NCBI RefSeq assembly: GCF_000210295.1
Contig: NC_026742.1
Span: 248,001-312,000, forward strand
Source: Trypanosoma brucei gambiense DAL972
Taxonomy: Eukaryota > Euglenozoa > Kinetoplastea > Trypanosomatida > Trypanosomatidae
DNA: 64,000 bases
Reading direction: 5' to 3'
Shown here: piece after piece, positions 47,838 to 59,553 of the stretch
How positions within the stretch are numbered: position 1 is the first letter of the stretch
How the letters are laid out: every line of letters begins with the position of its first letter
Made by a program: the position numbers and the translations under genes
Notes under the pieces: model-generated
Database searches by the model: none
Told to the model about the DNA's origin: nothing
The model's input: the letters and a program-made list of their open reading frames with translations, nothing else

Positions 47838-49718
47838 CTCTCTCTATCGTCGCTACTATCGTCTTGTTTGCTAATATATGTATGGATGTATGAATCTATC
47901 GTTTTTCTTCTTCCTTCGCTCTACCTTATTTCCCTACGTTTCGTCCCGATTGGCTACGTTTGCTGCTTCAATTCACAGAGTTAAGCAAAATTTAGGGTAA
48001 AAAGTACTGAGCACCGGAAAGCGGGAGAAAAAACAAATAAATAAACCAAGACCACAGAAATGATAGCAATGTAACCACGCACTTGCCTGTAAAAGAGTTT
48101 GATACATTTGGTTAACGCGTTACCGGCAGAAATCCAGAGACACAAAACATTTGCCGCAAGAGTCAGATTCATCCGACTGCATCTTCATGTGTTTTGTCTC
48201 TACGGGAAGCTACGTGCCAAACACTCAAGGCTGCGGCACTGTTGGGAAGTGTAACGTTTCCCTTAGCTCCTCTCCTCACTTTTTAAACTTGAAAAGGTCT
48301 CCTTCTTATTAGTATCAGTAAAAGTATTAGTGTTATTGTCAGCATTATTATTGTATTATTGCTTCCGCTATTATCGCTATTTGGTGCCGACACTCCAAAG
48401 AAACACGACCGCGACCGCGCTCATCAGCTCGTTACACGGGGAAACAAGTAACAAAAAAAAGAGTAAGCGGGAAATGACCCCTTCTTATCCACAACTAGTT
48501 GTGCCAACAAGCACGTGTGGGAGAAACGAGATTGCATGTACATACATAAATATATTGAAAAACACAGGCAAATGTACGGGTAGAAGAGGAAAGAAAGGTG
48601 TTGACAGGAGTTTATTTATCGTTTGCACAACGGAAGACACAATAATGATGTCAATAATAATACAATAACGGGAGAAGGTACAGCAACAGTAAAGTAATGA
48701 GGTGGACATCTTCACTCAAAAGTAATACAGCACAACACTACCAAAAAATCACGGGTTAACCACCAAATGGGAGGGGGAAATAATGGTACCTTTTTTTTTT
48801 TTAAAAAAAAAAGAAAAGCACTGGAGACACAACCGACGAGGTGTCAATAAGAACGAAACGAGAGAAATAAAAAAAATTATTCGGTCGCTTCGCTTTATCT
48901 TTTTTTTCTACGTAAGTACAGGCATACGCACAACAGAGACTAAAATGTGTAATCTTTTAACTGGTATAAGTACGCTACCTTTCTCACCAAACAAAAAGAG
49001 ATACACCAGAAAAAAAAAAGGAGCGCTCATCCATCACCATTCTGTCATTATTCCTAAACTATCATCCAAATATCAACGCGTTGCTTTACGTAACCCTGTG
49101 AAACTCATTAAGTAAAGGTTATCATGGACAGAAATCCAATATATATATATATGTATATCGAAACATGTAAATGTTCATATGATTTTATATATTCACATAT
49201 AACATAAACTTTTACATACTCAAACACACGTTCACTACGCCCCTCTCCCCCTATGTGCGTTTATCCACCATTCATCTGCGATATATTCAAATATTAAGGC
49301 CCTTCCTTCCCCGTCAGTACCTCTATGCAGTCTTCCCATACGCCTGGACCTCTGGAAAGTGGCGAAAAATTTTGAAAAAAAAAACAACTGAGATGAACAA
49401 AGGCAACAGAAAACTCCCCAGCTGAATGTGAAAGGGGTGCGTGACGTCGCATATCCTTTCATTTGCGACATGCATCAACCCATGTGCAATCAAGTAGAGA
49501 AATAACCATCACAACATGGTAACACGCAAACAGAAGAATGGACGGTAATACAAAAAAAAAAAGCAGCAACAGCCACTGCTTCAAAGGAAAAAGAGTGGTT
49601 TTATCACAAGCACCATATGGCGGGCGCGTTATCTCAACAGAAGATGCTTCTATCAAAAAGTTACTCCATTCCGCATAACGTAGTACAAAACAAAGCCTTC
49701 GTTACGGATCACACCCAT
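47838..49718. other. Gene-free spacer between the TLC gene and KATNIP
   Basis: About 1.9 kb. Only short frames of biased composition are present. There are A/T homopolymers at about 48790-48815 and 49546-49561 and a short AT run near 49139-49152. It should hold the 5' untranslated region of KATNIP and the 3' untranslated region of the TLC gene. Confidence 0.6.
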
Positions 49719-50570
49719 TTATTCTTTCTTCTTCCTTTTACTGACGGACACCTGATCATCAGCATTACTGTCATCAGCGACGACAAAGCGTCTATAGCCC
49801 TGCTTCATAATCTCAAAAAGCCACACGTACTGTAAACTCTGAATGATAGACAGGAGCACCATGGAAACAATTATACTTGCTTCATCATGTACCACGACCT
49901 TATCATCGCTCCGCGTATCCATGAGCAATTTGTACATTAATTGTAGCCATCTGAATGTCACAACCGAACCTCCCACAACACGAATGATGAGAAACATAAA
50001 TGCAAACACAACATCGCAGATTGTCGCAAGGGAGCTGAATGCTGTAGTACGCAGCGTGCGTATGATGGAGGAGATATGAAACGGTACGTTGCTAAGCTCA
50101 AACATACCTGTGAAGTACGATCCATACTGATCGGAGTAGGGAAACGATAGCAAGTAAGCTCCCACGAGGCTTGCAAAAGCATGAACTTTCCACTGCGCCT
50201 CCCATTTATATGCAAAACAGACAAAAATGTCCCAAACAAAATACGCTACTATGGCAACCCGAAAGAAACGGTAATATGGAATCTCGCGATACACGTCAGT
50301 GTCGAGGACGTAACCATGATCACGGAGGTTCGTAACAAAGCACACTGCAGAACCTACCATAAGAAGCCCATTAAAAACACTCACCGTCCGCACAATAACA
50401 TTATTTTGGTCATCTCGCGCGAGTTTTTGGAAAGCGGTACCAAACACTTTAGGATATATCCACTGTGCTGTTACCTGAACGGCACCGTACACCGCCACCA
50501 TAGGAAGGAGAATGGGCCAGTCACGGACTAGAGGTGACATGTACGTGTCATATGCGCCATAAAGCCCCAT
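49719..50570 (-). CDS. TLC (TRAM/LAG1/CLN8) domain multispanning ER membrane protein
   Basis: A 283-residue protein with about six or seven hydrophobic segments (roughly 18-38, 63-80, 103-121, 131-146, 155-170, 182-200, 232-252). The TLC signature is visible: FVWDIF, then a histidine at the start of a membrane segment (WKVHAF, His130), and FELSNVPFHISSIIR near 158-172, the usual E-x-S/T-x-P-F helix of TLC proteins. The C-terminus ends in KKKE, a KKXX-type dilysine signal for ER retrieval. The family includes ceramide synthases and TLCD lipid-remodelling proteins. The Lag1 double-His catalytic motif of ceramide synthase is not apparent, so a TLCD/TMEM56-like protein is likelier than a ceramide synthase. 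The ATG at 50570 opens the frame. Confidence 0.85.
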   Translation of the reverse strand: MGLYGAYDTYMSPLVRDWPILLPMVAVYGAVQVTAQWIYPKVFGTAFQKLARDDQNNVIVRTVSVFNGLLMVGSAVCFVTNLRDHGYVLDTDVYREIPYYRFFRVAIVAYFVWDIFVCFAYKWEAQWKVHAFASLVGAYLLSFPYSDQYGSYFTGMFELSNVPFHISSIIRTLRTTAFSSLATICDVVFAFMFLIIRVVGGSVVTFRWLQLMYKLLMDTRSDDKVVVHDEASIIVSMVLLSIIQSLQYVWLFEIMKQGYRRFVVADDSNADDQVSVSKRKKKE

Positions 50571-51675
50571 TGGTTCTAACTTCTGTTTGTTTCAATCTTC
50601 TGTTGGTAGTTTCTCTGTGAACTACTTTACTATTATATTGTGATTGTTATCTTTTTCTTGTTTGTTTGCTTTTTTCCCCACTTTCAAGGAGAGTCTTACT
50701 TTGGAGTAACTGCAAAATTGTGAAAAGCAAAGCAACTTGGACGAGAACAAGTAACGAAAACAACCATACAGTAACGTTGTGGAACACGTGCGTCACGCAA
50801 AGTATAAACTTAAACAACCTCACACACCTGTGCGCAGTTGGGTGGAGTGAAGATTTTTGTGCGAAGGAAAGTGAGAGTAACATATATATTTATATATATA
50901 TAAGAATGAGTAAAGGGAAGAAAAAGCTACGCGTTTTACACAATACCACCTCCTCTTCTTTCCGATGCTCAACCTCAATATCTTCATCCTGTTTTTTTCA
51001 TTCTTTTTTCCCTCACATCGCTCCCTCTTCCTCTTTATCTTTCCCCCCCCCTATTTCCCATTTCCTTTCTTCGAGCTTCTTACACTTTGCGTGCATTTAA
51101 AAAGAAAAAAAACGTTTAAGCGAATACTTTTTCTTATGTATCCCCTTCTTTTTAGTTTAGGGGGTTAAGTGAATGCACCGAAAGTAAACCAACAGCAGCA
51201 ACACAATGGAGAAAGCACGCAGCCCAGCATTCACCTGTGCACTCATGCGAACTTGTGCTGCAAGTCAAGACCATGCTTAAATCATCCACTCGTCGCTTCA
51301 ATTAGTACCTGCCACGTAACACGTACGAACACATATGCATATGAGGAAAATGAATAGGACTATTGGCGTATGCTGAGGCACAGCAGTGGGTGAGTAACAT
51401 TCTCAGCCACACCTCTTGAGAAAATAGAGAGGGGAAAGGAGGTTGAAGGACAACCAGCGACGTGTCAACAGTCACATCAATCGTTCGAAAAGAAGCACGA
51501 CAATGCATCTCGGTGGCATCAAATTTCATAACGCGAGAGCATAGCACTGCGAAAACTGCAACACATGCACTCACTGACAGACATACATATACTTATTTAT
51601 ATACGCATGTGTGGACACCATTTCCTCACCATGCTCAAGAGGCCATGATCCTTCTCAGGACTACAGCACTGACCA
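50571..51675. other. Gene-free spacer between DOHH and the TLC gene
   Basis: About 1.1 kb with short composition-driven frames only. The plus strand is pyrimidine-rich at about 50950-51080. An AT run lies at about 50880-50902. Confidence 0.6.
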
Positions 51676-52629
51676 CTAGTGTTGGATTCTCTGATTGTTA
51701 AATTGTGACCAATATTTATGCATTTCAAGCGCTACCACGCAACTATCACGCACGATCGCTTCCTTGTGCTTCGCATACTCCTCTAGTGCGGGAAGTGTCT
51801 TTGGATCAGCGATTGCCCCCAGCGCCTCCGCCGCCTCGTGTCGCACCATTGGCGCCTCATGCTCATCCCGAAGTGCATCAAGCAGAGCGGGTTGGCTTGC
51901 CGGATGCTCCAGCTGTCCAAGTACAAATGCCACCTCGTGCCGAAGTAATGCACTCGTGTTGTCTTGTCGCAGTGCCCGAGAGAGCGCGGCTACCGCTTCC
52001 GGGGTTCCAATGTTTCTAAGCGTGAACATAGCCTGGTAACGTAACCACAGCGAAACTGCACCGGTAGTGTCACATAATAGATTCTCAAGTTCTGAAACGG
52101 TATAGGGGGCAGAGCCACCGGTGTTGGTGCCGTTGAAGGCGGGTGCAGGATCAATAGAGACAAATGGACAGTTTGCTGCCGGTCCCACAGCCTCCTTACC
52201 TTTCTCTTCGAGCATTTCTATTCGTTTCAGCGCGAGTTCACATGACTCACGAATGGCGGCCTCTGGTTCATTCGCCGGTTCCATGAAGTGCCGCAGAAGT
52301 GGAATACATGCAGGGTCCCCAATGGCGCCTAAGGCCTCAACGGCCTCGTGACGAGTAACAATATCATACTTGCCCACTGCGCGAATGAACCGTTCCAGAT
52401 GTGGGCATGCTTCTACCATAGCCGATTGACCAAGATTGTACACAAGCTCATGCTGTAGTAACACAGAGTTTGTAGTGTCAACAGCTTTGGCAAGCACATG
52501 AACACCAGCAGGAGTCCTCAGTATGGATTCCTTCAGACGGTACAACTCGCGTGTGCGACTAAACAGAGGTTCCTCGGGGTCGAGCAGCTTTTTGTACTCC
52601 TGCTCACAAACAGAGAGGTCCTGATCCAT
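51676..52629 (-). CDS. DOHH: Deoxyhypusine hydroxylase (HEAT-like repeat di-iron enzyme)
   Basis: A 317-residue protein that hydroxylates deoxyhypusine on translation factor eIF5A, the last step of hypusine formation, in the cytosol. It consists of eight HEAT-like (E-Z type) helical hairpins in two halves. All four metal-binding His-Glu pairs are present at the expected places: His60-Glu61 ([11 protein letters not shown]), His94-Glu95 ([11 protein letters not shown]), His231-Glu232 ([11 protein letters not shown]) and His264-Glu265 ([11 protein letters not shown]). A loop at about 145-175 joins the two halves, as in other DOHH. The length is normal for the family and the start at 52629 is the first ATG of the frame. 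A pyrimidine tract about 130 bases upstream on the minus strand (52757-52775) could direct trans-splicing. Confidence 0.96.
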   Translation of the reverse strand: MDQDLSVCEQEYKKLLDPEEPLFSRTRELYRLKESILRTPAGVHVLAKAVDTTNSVLLQHELVYNLGQSAMVEACPHLERFIRAVGKYDIVTRHEAVEALGAIGDPACIPLLRHFMEPANEPEAAIRESCELALKRIEMLEEKGKEAVGPAANCPFVSIDPAPAFNGTNTGGSAPYTVSELENLLCDTTGAVSLWLRYQAMFTLRNIGTPEAVAALSRALRQDNTSALLRHEVAFVLGQLEHPASQPALLDALRDEHEAPMVRHEAAEALGAIADPKTLPALEEYAKHKEAIVRDSCVVALEMHKYWSQFNNQRIQH

Positions 52630-52756
52630 CGTTAGTGTTAGAGCAGCAGCGCTTGAGAACAGATGCGAAAGGGTGCGGAGCGCTTACTTCCAAACCGTAA
52701 CCGGCTTGCCGTGAGGAAATACGCTACGTAAACCCAAGAAATTCAAAACCGTACGT

Positions 52757-52775
52757 AAAAAGAAAAGGAAAAGAA
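52757..52775 (-). promoter_or_regulatory. Candidate polypyrimidine tract for trans-splicing of DOHH
   Basis: The plus strand is an almost pure purine run here, giving a C/T tract on the minus strand about 130 bases before the DOHH start, with AG dinucleotides between it and the start. Inferred from pattern only. Confidence 0.35.
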
Positions 52776-53620
52776 TACAGTTCACTGGGACGGGTGCACA
52801 GCACACCCAAATGTTTACCACTTCAACAGTACTCTTTGCTCTGCGGCGGAGTGAACGTGATACATCACATAGGAGGTTTAACGAAATATTGATCATTATC
52901 AACAGCGGTCGATGCATGACTGCCTTACGTCGCGGCTGTTATAACATTCTGTAAAGGAAATGTGGTAAAACTTTGCTGCTTCTGGTGTCTCTGCCTTGCC
53001 ATCAGAAAGAAGAAACATCACCGAATATGAACACCACAGACACACACGTACAGACACCTTACAAATTATATTTCCCGGTTCCTCCAGGTGTGCGAACCAT
53101 CCCGCCCCAGGGGGTTTCAACACCTTTTTCCGTTTTCTTTCCCTTCTTCACCTTCACCTCCCTCCCCTCTCCTCAGTCGCGTATCGACTATGATGAAAGA
53201 AAGCAAAAGAACCCACAACTTCGACCAGCACTCTGAATGTCCTTGAACCAATCAAACAATGGAAAGTAAACATAACTCGTTGCAAAGCAATACATGTGGG
53301 AGGGAGAAGAGGACGTAAGTAAGGGGAAGGAAGGGCAATGTGGAACGGCTGGGTGCACACTCTCATACAGGCGAGATTGGTCAAACGCACTACCTTTCCT
53401 TCGCTTTCACACTAACACACCTTCCACCTAAAATGGTTCCACACTTCTCAAATAATATGCCTATACACAGGAAAAATCACAGATACAGCACGTGGACGCC
53501 GTCAAGTAAGAACCCCTCTGCTTTTTTTTTCTGAAATCCCTTCATTTCACACAAACAAAAGTTACATGTGCCAACAAATAACTTCCCTCCCCGTACTTTC
53601 CCACTATTCAACCCATTTTT

Positions 53621-53650
53621 CCACACACACACACACACACGCACACGCAC
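53621..53650. repeat. CA dinucleotide microsatellite
   Basis: A CA run with two G substitutions. Confidence 0.9.
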
Positions 53651-54247
53651 CACCTTCAAAAGTTAACGCCCCAGTTCCCAGCTCCATAACCCCCTCACAA
53701 TAAAAGCGCAAGTTTTACTTATATCACTCCCACACTGCTTCTGTTACGTGTTTTTTTTTCCCCCTCCCTTCCTTCTTCCCTCCACTTCTCTTTCTTTCTT
53801 TTTACTTTACGCGACCTTGAATAGCGCAGAACCGTAGGGCCACAGCTGATAACAGCAGAAAACTAGAAAGTCGACATGCAGACAAACAGACATGCATCCT
53901 CTCTCTCTCTTACAGTTGTGGCGTAACTCAAGAAACGAGAAGGAAAAGTTGACTGCTGGTTTTCACGTGCGCTGCAGCACGTAGGAAGACGTGGACACGT
54001 GTGTTTATAGCGTCATGAATAACATACGTCTCTTTAATGGGATGAATCGGGCCCGAACATAAACAACAGGATTGCTGAAGTAAAAATAAGTTTTCTAAGA
54101 AGCATCAATCACAATGTATTGGGGAAAGATAACAATATTTAAAAAAACAAGAAACTACAGTGAGCCTATAATATTTAAAGCAAAGTTTAACCAGGCACAT
54201 AGAGTTTGCACATTTGTTGCATTATTTCACCCATTATTTCAATGTTG

Positions 54248-57200
54248 TTAGGTTCCGAGCCGGCGGAGCACTTGACGCAGCGTGAACACTTCCGAAAAAA
54301 ACTTCTCTCTCGTCTCCGCTGCGTTCGTAAGAACCGAGAAAGCCTCCCGCAGTGTCGCATGTTTACCCTCCGGGAACGACATAATCAGTTGCTCCACGTA
54401 GTTAAACCAGAAAGGAGGGTGTGCCTCGAAGATATGATGTACGACAGCACAGCTTGAATTTACTGCGCGATCCTGAAACACAATAATGTTCATGGCTGTA
54501 CTCAATAACCTCTGCCATACGCTATCATGTGGCGCTAATAACCTGGCCAAATGCTCACGAACCTCTGTTGCCAGCCGTGGGGGCCTACTGACGATGCTCT
54601 GCTGAACAGGGGGCATTGGGGACGAGAGACGCGAGGATCCGAAGGGTTGCGTGAAGGGTGCAGGGGACTGGTCCGGGCCGTGAGTATCTGTGGGACGCAA
54701 CGATGGCGAGAGAGCGATCGCCCTCACCTCCTGTACAAGTCCTGAGATAAATGTGAGAAACCCCAACCCATGCACAAGCACGCCAGACTGCGTGTCCACG
54801 TCTTCACACACTGTTATAACGGCGTTGATTAACCCCACTAGCTCGTCGCCTGTGAGACCCCGTAGACAAAAATACAAGTTTTCCTCAACTAACAGACGCA
54901 AAAGGTCAACAGCAACTACAGTAAACTTTCCGTGCTCCTTAAACACATTTGTCCCAACCAATGCCAGCTTTCGGAGGAGGTCTACCGTAGTGCGTTCAAA
55001 AGTGTCATCATTGTAGTATAACATCGCACCAAAAGGAACAAAAGACCCTTCCATGCACCTCTTCATGATATCCATGGCCAGCATCCATGGTTTAAGCACC
55101 TTGTTGTAGCTGCCTGATAAGGAGGAGAGAGCCATAAGATGATCGATGGAGAATGTGCGCTTCTCTACCTTCTCAACGAGATCACAGAGATGCTTGAAAA
55201 GCATTAGTCCAACGGCACTGTTGCTGCTTGATGATATGTGAAGCCTTCCATATTTTCCAGGGGTAACGAGCTCGCAGAGGAAGCGCATGAGTGCTGTTAC
55301 CACAATCGGTGAATCACCCGCTGTGTCAACGATGGTGACAAAGACGGAGTAACGGGAGAGAAACCAATCGATGAAGTCCAAAGAAGACAACTGGTCTTCC
55401 TTCAACGCCTGGCAAGCGCCACGCAGGTCACGCACCCACCCGGCTATAAAGCTCGGGCTATTTACCTCATTATTCACAGTTCTCTGCATGCTGAAGTCAA
55501 CGTTGCTAAGATATGACTCCATGCGCTCCCTTGTGTAACTCCCCGTTGAACGGACAAACCACAATGCCTTCGTGATATTGGTACGGAGTTTGTATGTTTG
55601 TTCTGATTGGGCAAGTGGCAGATCAGACGTTGGGGGAAGTTCAAGGGACAGCTCTCGCAGTAACTGAGGCGGAGCCTCACGGCAAGCCTCAACGATGACA
55701 TCGGCAGACGATCGGATGATGTCCATCGCGTCCAAGCTATCAGGACCACGCAACAGATTATGGCCGACGTTATCCAATACAAACTGAAAGAGTTGCCCAC
55801 GGTCCTGAAAAACATTAGTCACAACAGCTGATAGGTTGCCGTGGCGAGCACCAGTGATCACAGACTGCATATTCGTCAGGAAGTGCAGCATTCCACGCTC
55901 CACAAAACTACTGAATAATGCAGGGTTGCCACTGTGGTTCCTGCGATGGTCAGCACAGCCCCTAGCGTATGCAAAAACATGTGAGCACGGTTCAATACCT
56001 GAACTTTCCATGCTAAACAGCACGAGCCACGCAACACCACCAGCAATATAAAACAGCCAACCAGTGGAGAGAGGTGATGTGAAGATCGACATGCCCACTT
56101 GCTGATTGAGATAATTTGCGAAATCACCAAGATACGTTGCGGGGTCGAGGAGGCACACGTTAGCGTAGGCATCAGACTGTGCGAGTACCGCTTCCGCGAG
56201 ACCACCATCCGCATCTTCTAACGAGAAAGAATCCCCACCGCTTGCATCCGCGCCGTGAATACGTGCCACCAAGAAGGCACGTAGAACCGGAAGTACTGCA
56301 ACCTCAATATCTTGAGGACACTGCTCCGAGTAACTACGCCGCTTTGAAGTTGTAAGCGCAACCCAGAACGCCATCACTGCAGTGGCTGTGGAGAAACTCC
56401 CTTCTTGGCCAAATGTAATCGACAGCACATCTACCGAAATGGATTGAAACGCCGTCACCCATTGCTCGAAGACTGCAACCTGACGGAGTTCGCGGTAGCC
56501 AAGGGAAAGCACTACACGGCGGAATGCCTCAGCAAGAGTCTCAATGTAGCGGGGTATCTTAAGCCGACCATCTTGCAACATGGTCACCTGTATTAATTTA
56601 GTGAGTGTGAATTCAATGTACTGCAGCCGTTCCTCAACCGTTTCAAAGAATGAGCGATAAGTGCCACATATATTCGAAATAGCTGAAAGTAGACTTGCAC
56701 AGTGCGGGTGCGGCAGCGCGGCGTGCTGGCCCCATAGCGTTTGTAGGGTCTGGTCACTTAAGATAGTAGGTTTCCATGCGCATGGGAAGTGAACGAAGGG
56801 AAGGTCCTCCGTATCATCAACCATTATAGCTCGAAAATCAAACGAGAAGCAGTTTTCCACGAGCTTCACAATTTCGGTAATGTGCGGAGTGTTCACCGTT
56901 AACTTCTCTAGTAGTTTCAGCGCCTCCACCAAAATATTCAGGAGACACTTCTCATTGAAGTTACCGCTACAGTGTCGATGCGCCACAAATCCTAGATATG
57001 TCTTAGACCGAGATGAATCGTACTTGGAGAACTCCACCACCAACGCATTGAGCATCATCAAACCAAGCAGTTGCATGTTCGTACCATCCGCCTCATGTCG
57101 CAGCAACTCAATGGGATAATTTACAGCTCCTTCAAGGAGGGGATCAGCTTCAAAGGCAAGTTTTGTCAGTTTCGCGTACGCAGATAGAAGGGCCGACACC

Positions 57201-57514
57201 ACATGTTTCGGCGCACCATTTTCAAGGGCACGCTTGACACAGCCGCCGCAATGCACAACAATCACATTCTGCTTCTCTTCCTCGCTGATCCACTTCCGCA
57301 CAGCTTTGAACCACAGAACAAGACATTGAGACATGAAGAGCAGCGCGTACTGATTGTTGGACTGCTGAAGAATGGCACATATGATAGACTGGTCCGCTTC
57401 CGCCTTTGTAAGTTGTTCAAGTGATGCCTGCGCCCGCTGCCTGATTGAGGGATCCGGGCTCGAGTACATTTGTTCTGCGAGGCAATCAACCTCCGAGACA
57501 CTGCTAGTCTGCAT
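54248..57514 (-). CDS. XPO7: Exportin-7 (XPO7/RanBP16) type nuclear transport receptor
   Basis: A 1088-residue all-helical importin-beta superfamily protein, the same length as animal XPO7 (about 1,087). The N-terminus has the importin-beta pattern (CLAEQMYSSPDPSIRQRAQ, residues 11-29). Segments typical of exportin-7 follow in order: an AYAKLTKLAF stretch near 108, LLGLMMLNALVVEFS near 145, NCFSFDFRAIMVDDTED with a nearby CAWKP near 215-245, and a helical solenoid to the end. Exportin-7 carries a broad set of cargoes across the nuclear pore with Ran-GTP. A Ser/Pro-rich loop (about 945-985) is probably disordered. The gene is single, intact and flanked by large spacers. Exportin-4 is the closest alternative, but length and N-terminal signatures favour XPO7. 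Confidence 0.88.
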   Translation of the reverse strand: MQTSSVSEVDCLAEQMYSSPDPSIRQRAQASLEQLTKAEADQSIICAILQQSNNQYALLFMSQCLVLWFKAVRKWISEEEKQNVIVVHCGGCVKRALENGAPKHVVSALLSAYAKLTKLAFEADPLLEGAVNYPIELLRHEADGTNMQLLGLMMLNALVVEFSKYDSSRSKTYLGFVAHRHCSGNFNEKCLLNILVEALKLLEKLTVNTPHITEIVKLVENCFSFDFRAIMVDDTEDLPFVHFPCAWKPTILSDQTLQTLWGQHAALPHPHCASLLSAISNICGTYRSFFETVEERLQYIEFTLTKLIQVTMLQDGRLKIPRYIETLAEAFRRVVLSLGYRELRQVAVFEQWVTAFQSISVDVLSITFGQEGSFSTATAVMAFWVALTTSKRRSYSEQCPQDIEVAVLPVLRAFLVARIHGADASGGDSFSLEDADGGLAEAVLAQSDAYANVCLLDPATYLGDFANYLNQQVGMSIFTSPLSTGWLFYIAGGVAWLVLFSMESSGIEPCSHVFAYARGCADHRRNHSGNPALFSSFVERGMLHFLTNMQSVITGARHGNLSAVVTNVFQDRGQLFQFVLDNVGHNLLRGPDSLDAMDIIRSSADVIVEACREAPPQLLRELSLELPPTSDLPLAQSEQTYKLRTNITKALWFVRSTGSYTRERMESYLSNVDFSMQRTVNNEVNSPSFIAGWVRDLRGACQALKEDQLSSLDFIDWFLSRYSVFVTIVDTAGDSPIVVTALMRFLCELVTPGKYGRLHISSSSNSAVGLMLFKHLCDLVEKVEKRTFSIDHLMALSSLSGSYNKVLKPWMLAMDIMKRCMEGSFVPFGAMLYYNDDTFERTTVDLLRKLALVGTNVFKEHGKFTVVAVDLLRLLVEENLYFCLRGLTGDELVGLINAVITVCEDVDTQSGVLVHGLGFLTFISGLVQEVRAIALSPSLRPTDTHGPDQSPAPFTQPFGSSRLSSPMPPVQQSIVSRPPRLATEVREHLARLLAPHDSVWQRLLSTAMNIIVFQDRAVNSSCAVVHHIFEAHPPFWFNYVEQLIMSFPEGKHATLREAFSVLTNAAETREKFFSEVFTLRQVLRRLGT

Positions 57515-57741
57515 TGTAAAATAGATTTCTTTTCCTATTCTTCTTAAAAAGAGAACGGTTTTGTTTTGTTTACGGTGGGAAGGGAAGGGTGGCAGTAAAA
57601 GTTAGTGAAGCATTTTTCAATCGTTTGCATTGTGTACATGTATGATTTCCTTTACTGCCCCTGACAGCGCGCACGGAAACAGGCAAATACAGACGGGGTG
57701 AGACCAGATACGTATTCGTATATATATATATATATATATAT

Positions 57742-57777
<36 letters not shown>

Positions 57778-58415
57778 ATGAATAACTGGTGATAAAGAGA
57801 GGAATTACCCTAATTAGCAGCCCACGCGCTTTGGCTGCGTGTGCACACGTATGTTTGGTTACGCCACCAGTTCACCAACTTCGCACCTCAAATCCACTGA
57901 CAGCACTAACCCACTGAGACCTATCAGGTTGTCGTGAACCCCTTCACTCCATTACCTTTTTTTTTTTGATGGCATTGCCTGTGCTGGTGTTGCTGCTCCG
58001 TTTGTCTGCAATGGCGGATGCACATTTACCTTTCGACTGACATATTACTTTGCCGATGACCATTGTGGCTCTTACCTCACTCTCCCGCCAATAATACAAC
58101 GGAACCACGCAAGTAAGACGGAAAGAAAAAAGGGAATAGAATAATTAGAATAAAGAAGATAGTACAACAAAACAGTAGTGTCTTATCACAATGAGAAGGA
58201 GAGACAGGGGTTTGCGTGCAGGTGTTGTAGCAAAACAGTCAAGCTCACGCGAAGCGCAATTTCTTTATAACAGTTTGCGGAGGAAACAGTGAGACTTCGC
58301 AACGGTATGCGAAATACACCCCGTAGTCGACACAACAAAGACGGTGGAGCAAGTAAAAACATCAATGGTCAAAAAAGTGCGACTACGTCACCGATATCCC
58401 GGTGAGTGTTGTGAC
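57515..58415. other. Gene-free spacer between the TRAPPC2L-like gene and exportin-7
   Basis: About 900 bases. A purine-rich plus-strand stretch at 57572-57598 gives a minus-strand pyrimidine tract about 60-85 bases before the exportin start and could be its splice signal. A TA run followed by a TTTA run occupies 57717-57777. Confidence 0.6.
57717..57777. repeat. TA then TTTA compound microsatellite
   Basis: About 24 bases of TA followed by about nine TTTA units. Confidence 0.92.
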
Positions 58416-59105
58416 TCAAGTGAAGGCGCTCGCGGTGAATGGCTCAATGTTTGTCTGTATCTGCATATTGAAGGCACGGGAGTTGGCTAGAGACGGATCC
58501 TCATCCATCGCGTCCCGCGCCGACAGCGGGAAAAATTTTACCACGTCAGCGTCAGATCCGATGATGTCTGCCCTCACAGTCCTACACAGGCGGCGAAGCA
58601 GTTCAGCGCTCGTCCTTGTTAAACAAAACGGGTTGCACAGCGCTGCAGATGCGGCCTCATACGTCGAGCGGCAGAGCGGCAGGACAGCATCAAGTGGAGC
58701 GTCGCCCACAACTGCCAGTACGGTTCGGATGCCAGAGGCCGACTGAAAGCCGTAAGTAGTGAATGTGTAACTTCGTATGAGTTTCCCCAGAAAACGAACA
58801 TCAGCTCCAGCTGTTACCCGCGCAGAACCTCTAGGAGAGGCAGAGCCGTCACCCGACTTCTCGACGTTGGCCATCTGCTGCTTCCGCCGTTCTTGAACAA
58901 TCTCGTCGCACCGATCCAATGACGATAAGATGAGGACGTGTAGCCGCATAACATCCTCTTCTCCAACAAAAACGCCCCCACGACAAACCGCCGGTACGCC
59001 GCCATGTCCGCTGTTGGGAGAAGTAAATGTGCGGACGATAAGCGGTTTTCCGTCACTGCTAAAGAGCGCAAGGGCAGCCACAGCCCACGACTGAGCGGTG
59101 CTCAT
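58416..59105 (-). CDS. TRAPPC2L: TRAPPC2L/Tca17-like sedlin-fold TRAPP complex subunit
   Basis: A 229-residue protein with the longin/sedlin fold of small TRAPP subunits, which act in ER-Golgi and endosomal vesicle tethering as part of a Rab exchange factor. Signatures: VAALALFSSDGKPLIVRTF at the N-terminus; LHVLILSSLDRCDEIVQER (55-73); FLGKLIRSYTFTTYGFQSASGIRTVLAVV (105-133), matching the YLGLLYPTEDYKVYGY-type stretch of TRAPPC2L; and YEAASAALCNPF (149-160), the conserved CNPF of the family. It is about 90 residues longer than animal TRAPPC2L because of insertions at 28-50, 73-103 and 170-200. The ATG at 59105 starts the first beta strand. TRAPPC2 itself is the alternative; the CNPF context favours TRAPPC2L. 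Confidence 0.8.
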   Translation of the reverse strand: MSTAQSWAVAALALFSSDGKPLIVRTFTSPNSGHGGVPAVCRGGVFVGEEDVMRLHVLILSSLDRCDEIVQERRKQQMANVEKSGDGSASPRGSARVTAGADVRFLGKLIRSYTFTTYGFQSASGIRTVLAVVGDAPLDAVLPLCRSTYEAASAALCNPFCLTRTSAELLRRLCRTVRADIIGSDADVVKFFPLSARDAMDEDPSLANSRAFNMQIQTNIEPFTASAFT

Positions 59106-59553
59106 CCGGCTTCTTCTCTATAATCGCGTCTTTCGGTGCGTAACGCAACGCCACACTAGCTCTCCCTTACCCACCTCACCCTGACTTCTCTTCGTTGTCA
59201 TACATGCAGAGGGAAAAAGATACAAATACCAGTGGCAGACCCTCAGAACAGTAACTAGTACAGTTACAACAATAATGATAAATAAGCCCAGCAGTACCAG
59301 AGCAAACGACAGCGAGAAAGAGATAAGCGTGCGTCCGCCGTTCCGTTCCTCCTAAACTTCATCCTTTACGCTCCGCTAAAGCATAACGACCCACGTGCAT
59401 GGTAAAGAGGACTTCAGGAAGGGGTAGTCCCCGCACGAATCCCCCGACTTACTCTTGTGGTGTAGGAGTGCGGATGCTCCCCTCTTCACGTCTCCATTTA
59501 ATCATAACCGTTTGTTTCGGATTGTGTGGAGGTCTAAAGGAATGGCCGCGTCC
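59106..59553. other. Spacer upstream of the TRAPPC2L-like gene, no gene seen
   Basis: About 450 bases with no coding signal. A short purine run at about 59209-59220 on the plus strand is a weak candidate splice tract for the TRAPPC2L-like gene. Confidence 0.5.

Larger units (their letters stand above)
52630..54247. other. Gene-free spacer between exportin-7 and DOHH
   Basis: About 1.6 kb. A 77-codon minus-strand frame at 52684-52917 lies directly upstream of DOHH and is hydrophobic, but it overlaps the likely splice region and I do not call it. A CA microsatellite lies at 53621-53650 and a C/T-rich plus-strand stretch at about 53745-53810. Confidence 0.55.

Noticed and set aside
52684..52917. 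77-codon hydrophobic minus-strand frame just upstream of DOHH
   Set aside because: It overlaps the probable splice tract and untranslated region of DOHH, and its hydrophobicity follows from local composition.
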